Shown here one piece after another: positions 16,024 to 22,926 of a DNA stretch of 64,000 nt. Each line of letters starts with the position of its first letter. Position 1 is the first letter of the stretch. Position numbers and translations under genes: made by a program. Under the pieces are notes generated by a model. That model saw only the letters and a program-made list of their open reading frames with translations. It ran no database searches and was not told where the DNA came from. The stretch comes from Gemmatimonadota bacterium (lineage in GTDB: Bacteria > Latescibacterota > UBA2968), in the NCBI GenBank assembly GCA_026705765.1, contig JAPPAB010000089.1:1-64000 (forward strand). Direction: 5' to 3'.

Positions 16024-16910
16024 ATTTGCCTCCTGAATTGCAACCGGGCGATACGGTGGGAGTGATTGCGCCGTCCGGGTCTTTTGCGCGCGCGCGGTTG
16101 GCCCCCGGGCTGGCGTTTTTGCGCGCGAAGGGGTTTGATGTGCGCGAGGGGGCGTCGCTTTACGCTCAGGATCGGTATTTGGCGGGAGCGGATCAGGCGC
16201 GTGCAGATGATGTGAATGCGATGTTTGCCGATGGGGATGTGAAGGGTGTTTTTGTCGCGCGCGGCGGGTATGGGGCTGCGCGCATTTTGGCGTTTTTGGA
16301 TTGGGCGTCTATTGCCCAAAATCCAAAGGTGCTGGTGGGGCTGAGCGATACGACGGCATTGCAGTTGGCGATTTTTGCGCGAACGGGATTGGTGACGTTT
16401 TCCGGGTTTTTGCTGTGTTCGGATGTGACGGCAGAGGGTGTTGACGAGGAGACGGAGCAGGCACTGTGGGCGGCGGTGTGTTCGCATCGGTTTGAGGGCG
16501 TTGGTTTAACGCCTTTGCGCGGTGGCGAGGTGAATGGTCCGCTGATTGGGGGGTGTTTGTCGCTGGTGGCGTCGCTGGTGGGTACGCGGTTTTTTCCAGA
16601 CCTGGACGGTGCTGTGCTGGTGCTGGAGGATGTGAATGAGCCGCCGTATCGTGTGGATCGGATGCTGAATCAGTTGGCGATGGCCGGGGTGTTTGACCGC
16701 GTCGCAGGTGTGGTGTTTGGCGAGTTTGTGGATTGCGAACCCGAGCGCGAGATAGAGGGCCGGGTCGAAGATGTGATCGATAATTTTGTCGCACGGATGT
16801 CCTGCCCGGTTTTTTGTGGTTTGCCTTATGGTCACGGCAAAGCGCGGCGGGTGCTGCCGATTGGTCTGGGCGTCAGGATTGTACGGGATGTGTTGGAATT
16901 TGATCTATGA
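16020..16910 (+). CDS. ldcA: LD-carboxypeptidase (peptidase family S66)
   Basis: 296 residues. ARGGYGAARIL lies at 80-90 and VGLSDTT contains the likely nucleophile Ser109. LEDVNEPPYRVDRML carries the conserved Glu, and LPYGHGKARRVLPIG carries the catalytic His. S66 enzymes cut the terminal D-Ala from murein tetrapeptides in the cytoplasm during wall recycling. The gene overlaps its neighbours by ATGA on both sides. Coupling to the Mpl-like ligase makes a recycling pair, because LdcA makes the tripeptide that Mpl uses. Confidence 0.9.
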   Translation: MNLPPELQPGDTVGVIAPSGSFARARLAPGLAFLRAKGFDVREGASLYAQDRYLAGADQARADDVNAMFADGDVKGVFVARGGYGAARILAFLDWASIAQNPKVLVGLSDTTALQLAIFARTGLVTFSGFLLCSDVTAEGVDEETEQALWAAVCSHRFEGVGLTPLRGGEVNGPLIGGCLSLVASLVGTRFFPDLDGAVLVLEDVNEPPYRVDRMLNQLAMAGVFDRVAGVVFGEFVDCEPEREIEGRVEDVIDNFVARMSCPVFCGLPYGHGKARRVLPIGLGVRIVRDVLEFDL

Positions 16911-17707
16911 AAAAAATATCCCTGATATTGATCATTGCCTTGACGATGTCGTGCGCGGTGATAAATAAGCTAAATTTGTTGACGTCCGAGCAAGAGGTGG
17001 AGCTTGGCAGGCAAGCCTCGCGAGAGGTGGAGCGGTCCGTGCGACTATACAGGGATCCTGTGGTGCGTACCTATATAGATAGTCTGGGGCAGGCTCTGGT
17101 GCGGGCGTCGAGATTGTCTCAGTTTCGATATTATTTTAAGGTGGTCGATGCGCCCGAGGTGAATGCCTTTGCTCTGCCAGGAGGATTTATATATGTGAAT
17201 CTCGGGTTGATTAAAGCGGCTGAGACCGAGTCGGAGTTGGTAGGGGTGATCGGACACGAGATCGGACATGTGGAGATGCATCACGGGGCTAAGAACATTT
17301 CGCGTCATTATGGTCTTGCTGTTGTGGTCGAGTTGATATCCGGGGGTGAGGACACATCGCTGGGGCGAGAAATCGCCGGTCAATTGGCGGGATTTGGCGG
17401 GGGTGTGTACTTGTTGAAATACGGGCGAGCAGCAGAGCGCGAATCCGATAGGTTCGCAGTGCATTGCCTGGTGAAGGCAGGTGTCGATCCCGAGGGCATA
17501 GCGCGTTTTTTTGAGACGTTGTTGAAGTTGCAAAAAAGCGAGCCCAAAGGGGTTGAGAAGTGGTTTGCGACACATCCCCCAACGCAGTCGCGCGTCGATT
17601 TTGTGCGGTCTGAAATTGCCAAACTCCCAAACACTGCTGGCCTTAGAAAGACATCCGCGCGGTTCAAACAAATCCGCGCCCGCGTCGGCGGAGGTAAAGA
17701 CCGTTAG
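16907..17707 (+). CDS. M48 family zinc metalloprotease, lipoprotein
   Basis: 266 residues. The signal peptide ends in a lipobox (LTMSC, Cys16). The metal site HEIGH is at 117-121, with the third-ligand region ERESD at about 177-181, and PGGFIYVNLGLI precedes it. This resembles the LoiP/BepA/YcaL type of periplasmic quality-control proteases anchored in the outer membrane. The start overlaps the ldcA stop (ATGA). Confidence 0.88.
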   Translation: MKKISLILIIALTMSCAVINKLNLLTSEQEVELGRQASREVERSVRLYRDPVVRTYIDSLGQALVRASRLSQFRYYFKVVDAPEVNAFALPGGFIYVNLGLIKAAETESELVGVIGHEIGHVEMHHGAKNISRHYGLAVVVELISGGEDTSLGREIAGQLAGFGGGVYLLKYGRAAERESDRFAVHCLVKAGVDPEGIARFFETLLKLQKSEPKGVEKWFATHPPTQSRVDFVRSEIAKLPNTAGLRKTSARFKQIRARVGGGKDR

Positions 17708-17719
17708 TAGCCTTTGTGA

Positions 17720-17754
17720 ACTTCACACTTCCTACTTCACACTTCCTACTTCCT
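17720..17754 (+). repeat. Seven-base tandem repeats (CTTCACA/CTTCCTA) abutting a start codon
   Basis: From 17721 the units run CTTCACA, CTTCCTA, CTTCACA, CTTCCTA, CTTCCTA, and the last A is the first base of the ATG at 17755. No Shine-Dalgarno sequence is seen between the array and the start. A similar array precedes the zinc-ribbon gene at 47525. Confidence 0.75.
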
Positions 17755-18702
17755 ATGATTCGTTTTCTCAAGTGGTTTTTCCCGATTTTTGCGGTGGTTC
17801 TGATCGTTGTGGTCGCCAGTGCGTACTGGTATGTGACACCGCAGCGGTTGAAGGAGATTGTGCAACCGCGTTTGTCCTCGGCTTTGGGGCGAGAGGTGGT
17901 GTTTGATCATATAGATTGGGGGCTGTTTGATGGAGTGGTGATTTCGGGTTTAAGGGTGGAAAAGGGGGATGGCTCTGATCCTTTGTTGGTTGCGGAGCGG
18001 GCGCAGGTGGATGTGTCGCTGAGCGCGTGGTTGTTGGGGGATAAGTGGTGGGGTGAGTTGGCGATGGAAGATGCGGTTATTTCGCCTGAGGGGCAGGGGC
18101 GCGAGTTTGTATTTCGTCACATGGAGATGGATTTGTATCCTCAAAATGGACGTTTACATATTTCACAGATGGAAGGACTGGTGTGCGAGGGCACGCTCAC
18201 GGGTGATCTGGCTTGGGATAATGGCGCGTGGGATGGGTCTGTGTCGCTTGCAAATGCTCAGGCAGAACAGGTGGCGCGATCGATTGGTTGGGATATTCCG
18301 CTTTACGGCGCGGTGGATATAATGATTCAGGTTTCAGGTGCAGACGTGCGCGGTACCGCAAGTATGGACGAGGGACGCATTGTGAAGTGGAATTTTTTGC
18401 AGCGGTTGTTGCGCCCGATGGCACAATGGGGTTTGATAAATGCCGATGAGGTCCCGCTCAAAGATGTGACGGTGGTTTTTCAAGTGCAAGGCGATGAGGT
18501 GATTCTGGATGGGACAAAGTTCACTGCTTCAGATATAGCTTGTGTATTAAATGGTAAGAGTGCTCAGGATCAGTTGGATTATGTGCTGGATGTGGAGATG
18601 CCCATTCAATTCGCCGGGTTTCGCCTGGGCAGAGCCATTCCCATACGAGTAAAAATTACCGGTCCGGCAAACGCGCCAGAGGTGGCGGTGGAACTAAAAT
18701 AG
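17755..18702 (+). CDS. AsmA-like inner-membrane protein
   Basis: 315 residues. One N-terminal transmembrane helix (about 5-25) is followed by a periplasmic, beta-rich region beginning PQRLKEIVQPRLSSALGREVVFDHIDW, the usual AsmA/DUF748-type opening. It ends with GFRLGRAIPIRVKITGPANAPE, also typical. AsmA-like proteins bridge the periplasm and help move lipids or affect outer-membrane assembly; this short form is closer to the single-domain variants. ATG at 17755 is chosen because the transmembrane helix follows directly; the frame is open 13 codons upstream through the heptamer array. Confidence 0.7.
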   Translation: MIRFLKWFFPIFAVVLIVVVASAYWYVTPQRLKEIVQPRLSSALGREVVFDHIDWGLFDGVVISGLRVEKGDGSDPLLVAERAQVDVSLSAWLLGDKWWGELAMEDAVISPEGQGREFVFRHMEMDLYPQNGRLHISQMEGLVCEGTLTGDLAWDNGAWDGSVSLANAQAEQVARSIGWDIPLYGAVDIMIQVSGADVRGTASMDEGRIVKWNFLQRLLRPMAQWGLINADEVPLKDVTVVFQVQGDEVILDGTKFTASDIACVLNGKSAQDQLDYVLDVEMPIQFAGFRLGRAIPIRVKITGPANAPEVAVELK

Positions 18703-18704
18703 GC

Positions 18705-18821
18705 TTAAAGAGCCAGCACAATAACAATGAGTATGACGAGTATAATCAACCCGCCAAAAAATACGATGCAGAAGCCTCTCACAAAGCCGCCTAAAAAACC
18801 ATTATTGTCATTGTTGTGCAT
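18705..18821 (-). CDS. 38-residue single-helix membrane protein
   Basis: A small ORF with a convincing ribosome site, GGAGGG six bases before ATG at 18821. The product starts with a polar MHNNDNNG head, then a Gly/Phe-containing segment (FLGGFVRGFCIVFFGG), and ends in a run of Leu, Ile and Val (LIILVILIVIVLAL). It is predicted to be a tiny integral membrane protein. Its stop is two bases from the convergent AsmA-like stop. No family is recognised. Confidence 0.6.
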   Translation of the reverse strand: MHNNDNNGFLGGFVRGFCIVFFGGLIILVILIVIVLAL

Positions 18822-18860
18822 ATTACTCCCTCCAGTTAAGAGGGTGGATCCGCGCAGTTT

Positions 18861-20228
18861 TTAGCTCCTCTGGAACCGAAACGCAAATAGATCCGCGTCC
18901 TTGAGGGTGAAGCGCAACCGCACCGTCTGACCTGCCAGCAGACGCATATCTCCCTTACTCTCCCAACGGACTGTACCGTCGATGGTATCACCGAATATCT
19001 CAGGGCACTCGTCCAGTGCGAAGCCCGGCTGCGGATGCCCTTCCGTATCCTGGATCTCAACGCGCACAAATCCCACCGCTGATGTCGAAAAGTTCAATCT
19101 CAGACTGTCGCCTGTGAAAATTAACGGACGGGTGACGAATTCGCCGCCAGCGTAGCCTGCCCGGACCGACACGAACCCGTCGGTTCGGAGCGAGAATCGG
19201 CGAATATGGACAGTTGGCAGCCGCCAATTTTCCATACCGTACAGCGAGAGTTCATCGGGCGATGTTTGCAGAATGCCCCGCTCCATGTACATCCCGCGCT
19301 CATGCCAGTTGCCCTCATCGAGCCCGGGACGAACAAAAGCCTCCATGAAGCGGTCAAAGTGGCATCCATCGCGGCTGGACATAAACACGATGTCATTCAC
19401 GCCTGAACCGTATTTCCAGCCCGGAATTGGCTCGCGTTCTGGCACGAAGCGTGACGGAAACATCAGATACACGCCCGGCGCCCGTTCATAAGGTACGCAG
19501 GCATTGGTATAAAGATGCTCGAAGGGCGTCTCGCCGGTGTCGATGAGTTCAAGCGGTGTCCAATGGCGAAAGTCTTTGGAGGTCGTGCGGCGAATCCAGC
19601 GCACCCCGTTTATGAAGTTGCCTTTACCTGCTACGCCGCGCGTGTACGCGACATATTCCTCCCGCTCCGCGTCCCAAAAGGCAATATTGTGTGAATCAAA
19701 GGGTTGATCGGTCAGGATTGGCGCATCCTGCATCAATCGCCAGCGGAGACCGTCGGGCGAGCCCAACGCGAGTACATCGCCAGTGCGTACAATGGCTTTG
19801 TACCGTTCTTCGTCCAATGCGTCGGGGTTGCCGTCGAGAAACGGCGACATGTTATTACCCGGTCCCGCCCAGACGAGGTTATTTTTCTTCGAATTTTGAA
19901 ACGCAATCAGTCCGAGTCGCGGCTTCTCCCAGTGAATGCCGTCGGTGCTTTCAGCGTAGGCGATAAGCGGGTGACGCGTACCGCGAATCGGCATCTCCTG
20001 GTCGCAGCGATACCACGCGCGGAACCGGTCGCCGTCGCGGAACGTGACCATATAGGAAACACCGCCCCGTTCCCATGTATGTTCAGGGGAAATTACAACC
20101 TCACGACGCACGGGTTCATGCAAATGCTGCGTGACCCCCTGCGCTTCAGCAATCCAGAAATTGTCCACGAACAGCTGGCGGTCTGTGCCGATGTGGATAG
20201 GTGAACGGTTGTTATCTTGTCGTTCCAT
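18861..20228 (-). CDS. Glycosidase-like five-bladed beta-propeller protein
   Basis: 455 residues with no signal peptide. Repeated blade-like motifs include DRFRAWYRCDQE, AYAESTDGIHWEKPRLGL, ERYKAIV, SPDGLRWR, AFWDAEREEYVAYTRG, TSKDFRHWTP, PSRFVPER and SSRDGCHFDR. This is the pattern of GH32/GH43/GH130-related propellers common in marine and soil polysaccharide users. Catalytic residues cannot be assigned. Start: ATG at 20228; the frame is open further upstream but would overlap the nuclease stop. Cytosolic action on a sugar derivative is inferred. Confidence 0.65.
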   Translation of the reverse strand: MERQDNNRSPIHIGTDRQLFVDNFWIAEAQGVTQHLHEPVRREVVISPEHTWERGGVSYMVTFRDGDRFRAWYRCDQEMPIRGTRHPLIAYAESTDGIHWEKPRLGLIAFQNSKKNNLVWAGPGNNMSPFLDGNPDALDEERYKAIVRTGDVLALGSPDGLRWRLMQDAPILTDQPFDSHNIAFWDAEREEYVAYTRGVAGKGNFINGVRWIRRTTSKDFRHWTPLELIDTGETPFEHLYTNACVPYERAPGVYLMFPSRFVPEREPIPGWKYGSGVNDIVFMSSRDGCHFDRFMEAFVRPGLDEGNWHERGMYMERGILQTSPDELSLYGMENWRLPTVHIRRFSLRTDGFVSVRAGYAGGEFVTRPLIFTGDSLRLNFSTSAVGFVRVEIQDTEGHPQPGFALDECPEIFGDTIDGTVRWESKGDMRLLAGQTVRLRFTLKDADLFAFRFQRS

Positions 20229-20253
20229 TTTGGACTCTTTCGTCAACAAAAAA

Positions 20254-21228
20254 TTAAAAAAGTGAGAGCTGAACGGGGTCTTGTTCTGTGTCGGGTTGTG
20301 GGGTGGGTTGTCTGGCAGGTGTGTCATGGGGATAGCACACGGCTTTGAAGGGGCAGGTGGTACACAGGTGGGTATTTGTCGTCATTGGGAAGGTGTCTTG
20401 CGAAGCGGTGTTTTGCTCGGGGTCGTCGAGGAGGGCGCGCATTTTCTGGATGCTCTCGGTGACAAACATACGGGTCTGGTCGAGGTCGTCGAGAGAGAGG
20501 GATAGGGTGCGCTCGGTGTTGGTTTGCAGGTAGATGTCCTGGAGTTGCAGGTCGGGCAATGGGACGTCCCACTGCGAGGTGGCATAGAGGGCGTACACCG
20601 CGAGTTGATGGCGGTCAGCCTGGCGTTCGCGCCCGGTTTTCCAGTCGAAGATATAGACCGATTTGTCTCGGCGAATCGCCACGTCGAGTACGACCCAGAT
20701 TTTGGTATTGGCGAGAATAAAATCTGTGAGGTCTTCAATGGAGAGATAGTCTTCGGGGCGGGCAGTTTGCAGGGTGGTGTAGGCATTGGAGGCGAAAAAA
20801 GCGTTGAGACTGGTCGAAATGTGATTGGTCGAATCGACCTGGTCGGTTTCTGTAAAGGGTTCGTTGTAATAGTGTTCAAACAAATTGGTGTATCGAGAGG
20901 CCGAATAGCGCCAGAGATGGTCTTTGGATTCTTGCAGGTGTTGGCGGAATAAATTTTGTGCGTAGGTCTCGACGGCAAAGGGAAGAATATCGCGTCCCAA
21001 TTTCAGTGCGTTGAGCGTGTTGCTGATGGCGTCGTGAACCACGGTACCGACGAGTTGCGGCACCGTGGTTATTTTTTTCAGGCGATAGAGCAATTGGGTT
21101 TGCGCGTCTGCGTTTTTGTCCCAGCCACCCCAACTGCCGTAGTAGTTGAAGTAGTATTGCCGTTTGCACGATTCAAACATGCGATGGCGCGAAGGTGACC
21201 AGGAAAATTCGTTTTGGAAATTGGACAT
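20254..21228 (-). CDS. PD-(D/E)XK nuclease with Fe-S cluster motif (Cas4/AddB-like)
   Basis: 324 residues. An N-terminal Cys21 lies in SPSRHRMFESCKRQYYF, and three more Cys lie in CTTCPFKAVC near the C-terminus. Together these form the four-cysteine Fe-S clamp known from AddB and Cas4. The nuclease core shows WVVLDVAIRR...IFDWKTG (D...DxK) and a RecB-type HQLAVYALYA motif. No Cas genes or CRISPR array and no addA partner are nearby, so it is an orphan RecB-family nuclease. Start at ATG 21228, which sits against a repeat; a GTG at 21252 inside the repeat is the alternative. Confidence 0.8.
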   Translation of the reverse strand: MSNFQNEFSWSPSRHRMFESCKRQYYFNYYGSWGGWDKNADAQTQLLYRLKKITTVPQLVGTVVHDAISNTLNALKLGRDILPFAVETYAQNLFRQHLQESKDHLWRYSASRYTNLFEHYYNEPFTETDQVDSTNHISTSLNAFFASNAYTTLQTARPEDYLSIEDLTDFILANTKIWVVLDVAIRRDKSVYIFDWKTGRERQADRHQLAVYALYATSQWDVPLPDLQLQDIYLQTNTERTLSLSLDDLDQTRMFVTESIQKMRALLDDPEQNTASQDTFPMTTNTHLCTTCPFKAVCYPHDTPARQPTPQPDTEQDPVQLSLF

Positions 21229-21230
21229 GA

Positions 21231-21270
21231 AAAAGCAACCACAGATGAACACAGATAAACACGGATGAAA
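21231..21270 (-). repeat. Ten-base tandem repeat (ATCTGTG family) upstream of the nuclease gene
   Basis: Read on the minus strand, three decamer-like units with core ATCYGTG are followed by GGTTGCTTTTTC. The last 27 bases match the end of the 22820 repeat with two mismatches, in opposite orientation, so the two copies flank aroA as an inverted pair. Confidence 0.75.
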
Positions 21271-21311
21271 GGGGGCGGACAGAAGGTACCTTTGCCGCTA
21301 ATTATGCAGAT

Positions 21312-22592
21312 TCAATACAATGCATTTAAGACATCAAAATACGTCGGAAATGTTTTGTTGACGCAGTCGGGGTCGTTTATGACAATGCCGGGGATTTTTA
21401 GGCCGATCAGCGATAGGCTCATCGCCATGCGGTGGTCGTCGTACGTGTCGAATACCGCGGGTTGGATGTGGTCTGCGGGATAGACTGTGAGGCCGTCGGC
21501 GCGGGTGTCAACGCGCACGCCGAGCTTGTTCAGTTCGGTTTTGAGTGCGGCGATGCGGTCGGTTTCGTGGATGCGGAGGACGGCTACGTTGTGTACGCTG
21601 ATTGGAGCAGAGGCAAACGGGGCCAGGGCGCACAGGGTTGGCACGATGTCGGGCGTGGCGTTCATGTCGATGTCGAGGCCCGACAGACGCCCTGTTCCGC
21701 GCACTTCAATGCCTTCAGAGTCTTTGCGCACATCACAGCCCATTTTGGACAGAATATCGACAAAGCCGATGTCGCCCTGAATGGATTGCGCTGTTAAATT
21801 GGGTACGCGCACGCGACCGAGGGTGAGTGCGGCTGCGGCAAAAAAATAGGAGGCGTTGGATGCATCGGGTTCGATCAGGTAGGTGCGGGAATGATAGCGC
21901 TGGCCTGCGCGCACTGTGAAAAAGCGGTAATTATTATTGGTGACTTCAATGCCGAAGTCGCGCATGACGGCAATGGTGAGGTCGATATACGGTTTGGATA
22001 CGAGGTCGCCTTTGACGTGGATTTCGACATCACTTTGGGCGTAGGAAGCCACCTGGAGCAGAGCCGTGAAATACTGGCTGCTTTTGCTGCCGTTCATGGT
22101 GGTGCGGCCGCCTTTGAGGCCAGAGGCGACGATGAGCGCGGGGGGGCATAGCCCGTCCTTGCCTTCACAACGCGCAGTTACACCGAGGGGGGTGAGGCCG
22201 TCGAGGAGGTCCTGGATGGGGCGCTCGCGCATCCGTTCGACGCCGTCTATGGTATAGGTTCCAGCACCCAGGCCGAGATATGCCGCGAGAAAGCGCGCCG
22301 AGGTGCCCGAGTTGCCAATGTGAAGTTCTGCCTGATCAGCGGGGATGCGCCCGCCTGTGCCATAGACGCGAAATGCAGCCTCTGTTTCGTTTTCTTCCAC
22401 GCGAATGCCCAGATCGCGCAGGGCATTTGCCATATACTGCGTATCATCGCTCATGAGTGCGTTGTTGAGGTGGCTGATGCCATCGGCAAGTGCGGCAATC
22501 AGCAGAACGCGGTTGGTGATGCTTTTAGAACCCGGAATCGCGACATTTGCATCAACTGGGGCTGTCATGGGTTGAATTTCAAGAGTTTTCAT
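21312..22592 (-). CDS. aroA: 3-phosphoshikimate 1-carboxyvinyltransferase (EPSP synthase)
   Basis: 426 residues, the usual length. Motifs in order: PGSKSITNRVLLIAAL (residues ~20-35), LHIGNSGTSARFLAAY, DGVERMRERPIQDLLDGL, NGSKSSQYFTALL, and DDHRMAMSLSLIGLKIPG near the C-terminus. It makes EPSP in the shikimate pathway to aromatic amino acids. The LHIGNSGTSAR motif is of the class I pattern, usually glyphosate-sensitive. Start at ATG 22592; a heptamer repeat lies in the leader. It stands alone, divergent from dnaE. Confidence 0.95.
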   Translation of the reverse strand: MKTLEIQPMTAPVDANVAIPGSKSITNRVLLIAALADGISHLNNALMSDDTQYMANALRDLGIRVEENETEAAFRVYGTGGRIPADQAELHIGNSGTSARFLAAYLGLGAGTYTIDGVERMRERPIQDLLDGLTPLGVTARCEGKDGLCPPALIVASGLKGGRTTMNGSKSSQYFTALLQVASYAQSDVEIHVKGDLVSKPYIDLTIAVMRDFGIEVTNNNYRFFTVRAGQRYHSRTYLIEPDASNASYFFAAAALTLGRVRVPNLTAQSIQGDIGFVDILSKMGCDVRKDSEGIEVRGTGRLSGLDIDMNATPDIVPTLCALAPFASAPISVHNVAVLRIHETDRIAALKTELNKLGVRVDTRADGLTVYPADHIQPAVFDTYDDHRMAMSLSLIGLKIPGIVINDPDCVNKTFPTYFDVLNALY

Positions 22593-22604
22593 AGGTCTAA
22601 AAAT

Positions 22605-22637
22605 AAATGAAAAATTAAAAATGCACAATGCACAATA
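22605..22637 (-). repeat. A/T-rich leader repeat with ATGCACA units upstream of aroA
   Basis: On the plus strand AAAATTAAAA is followed by ATGCACA, ATGCACA, ATA. It starts 13 bases from the aroA ATG. Such A/T plus ATGCACA strings are a low-complexity repeat class near gene starts. Confidence 0.55.
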
Positions 22638-22819
22638 GTTTTTCTGTGGGCGTTTTTTCGATGTCCTGTTTTAATGGCGTTACACCCTGCCATTCTGTCG
22701 CTTGATTTTTTCCGGTACCGGTTTTAGATTAGAAATCACAAGTTTCTCTCCCATTCCACTTTGGCGGACCCCTCTCCTGCAGTCAAGTCGAGCTTTGATT
22801 GCATCCGTTTTTATTTATA

Positions 22820-22883
22820 TTCATCTGTGTAAAACGCTCAAATTATTCGCGTTTTTTCTGTGTCTATCTGTGGTTGCTTTTTC
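22820..22883 (+). repeat. Hairpin-containing intergenic repeat (copy 1)
   Basis: The first 54 bases match 51561-51614 at 48 of 54 positions, and every difference is a C/T change. The core is an inverted repeat AAAACGC/GCGTTTT around an 11-base loop, framed by CTGTG motifs. The tail GTGGTTGCTTTTTC is shared with the 21231 repeat. The 22629-22926 gap between aroA and dnaE contains nothing else I can support. Confidence 0.8.
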
Positions 22884-22926
22884 CGAGATGCCCTCCCCCA
22901 ACATCTCCATTTACGGGAGCGTGTTG

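Noticed and set aside
22702-22926. N-terminal extension of DnaE
   Set aside because: It covers repeat DNA and would place 75 odd residues before the PHP domain; ATG 22927 fits the family start.
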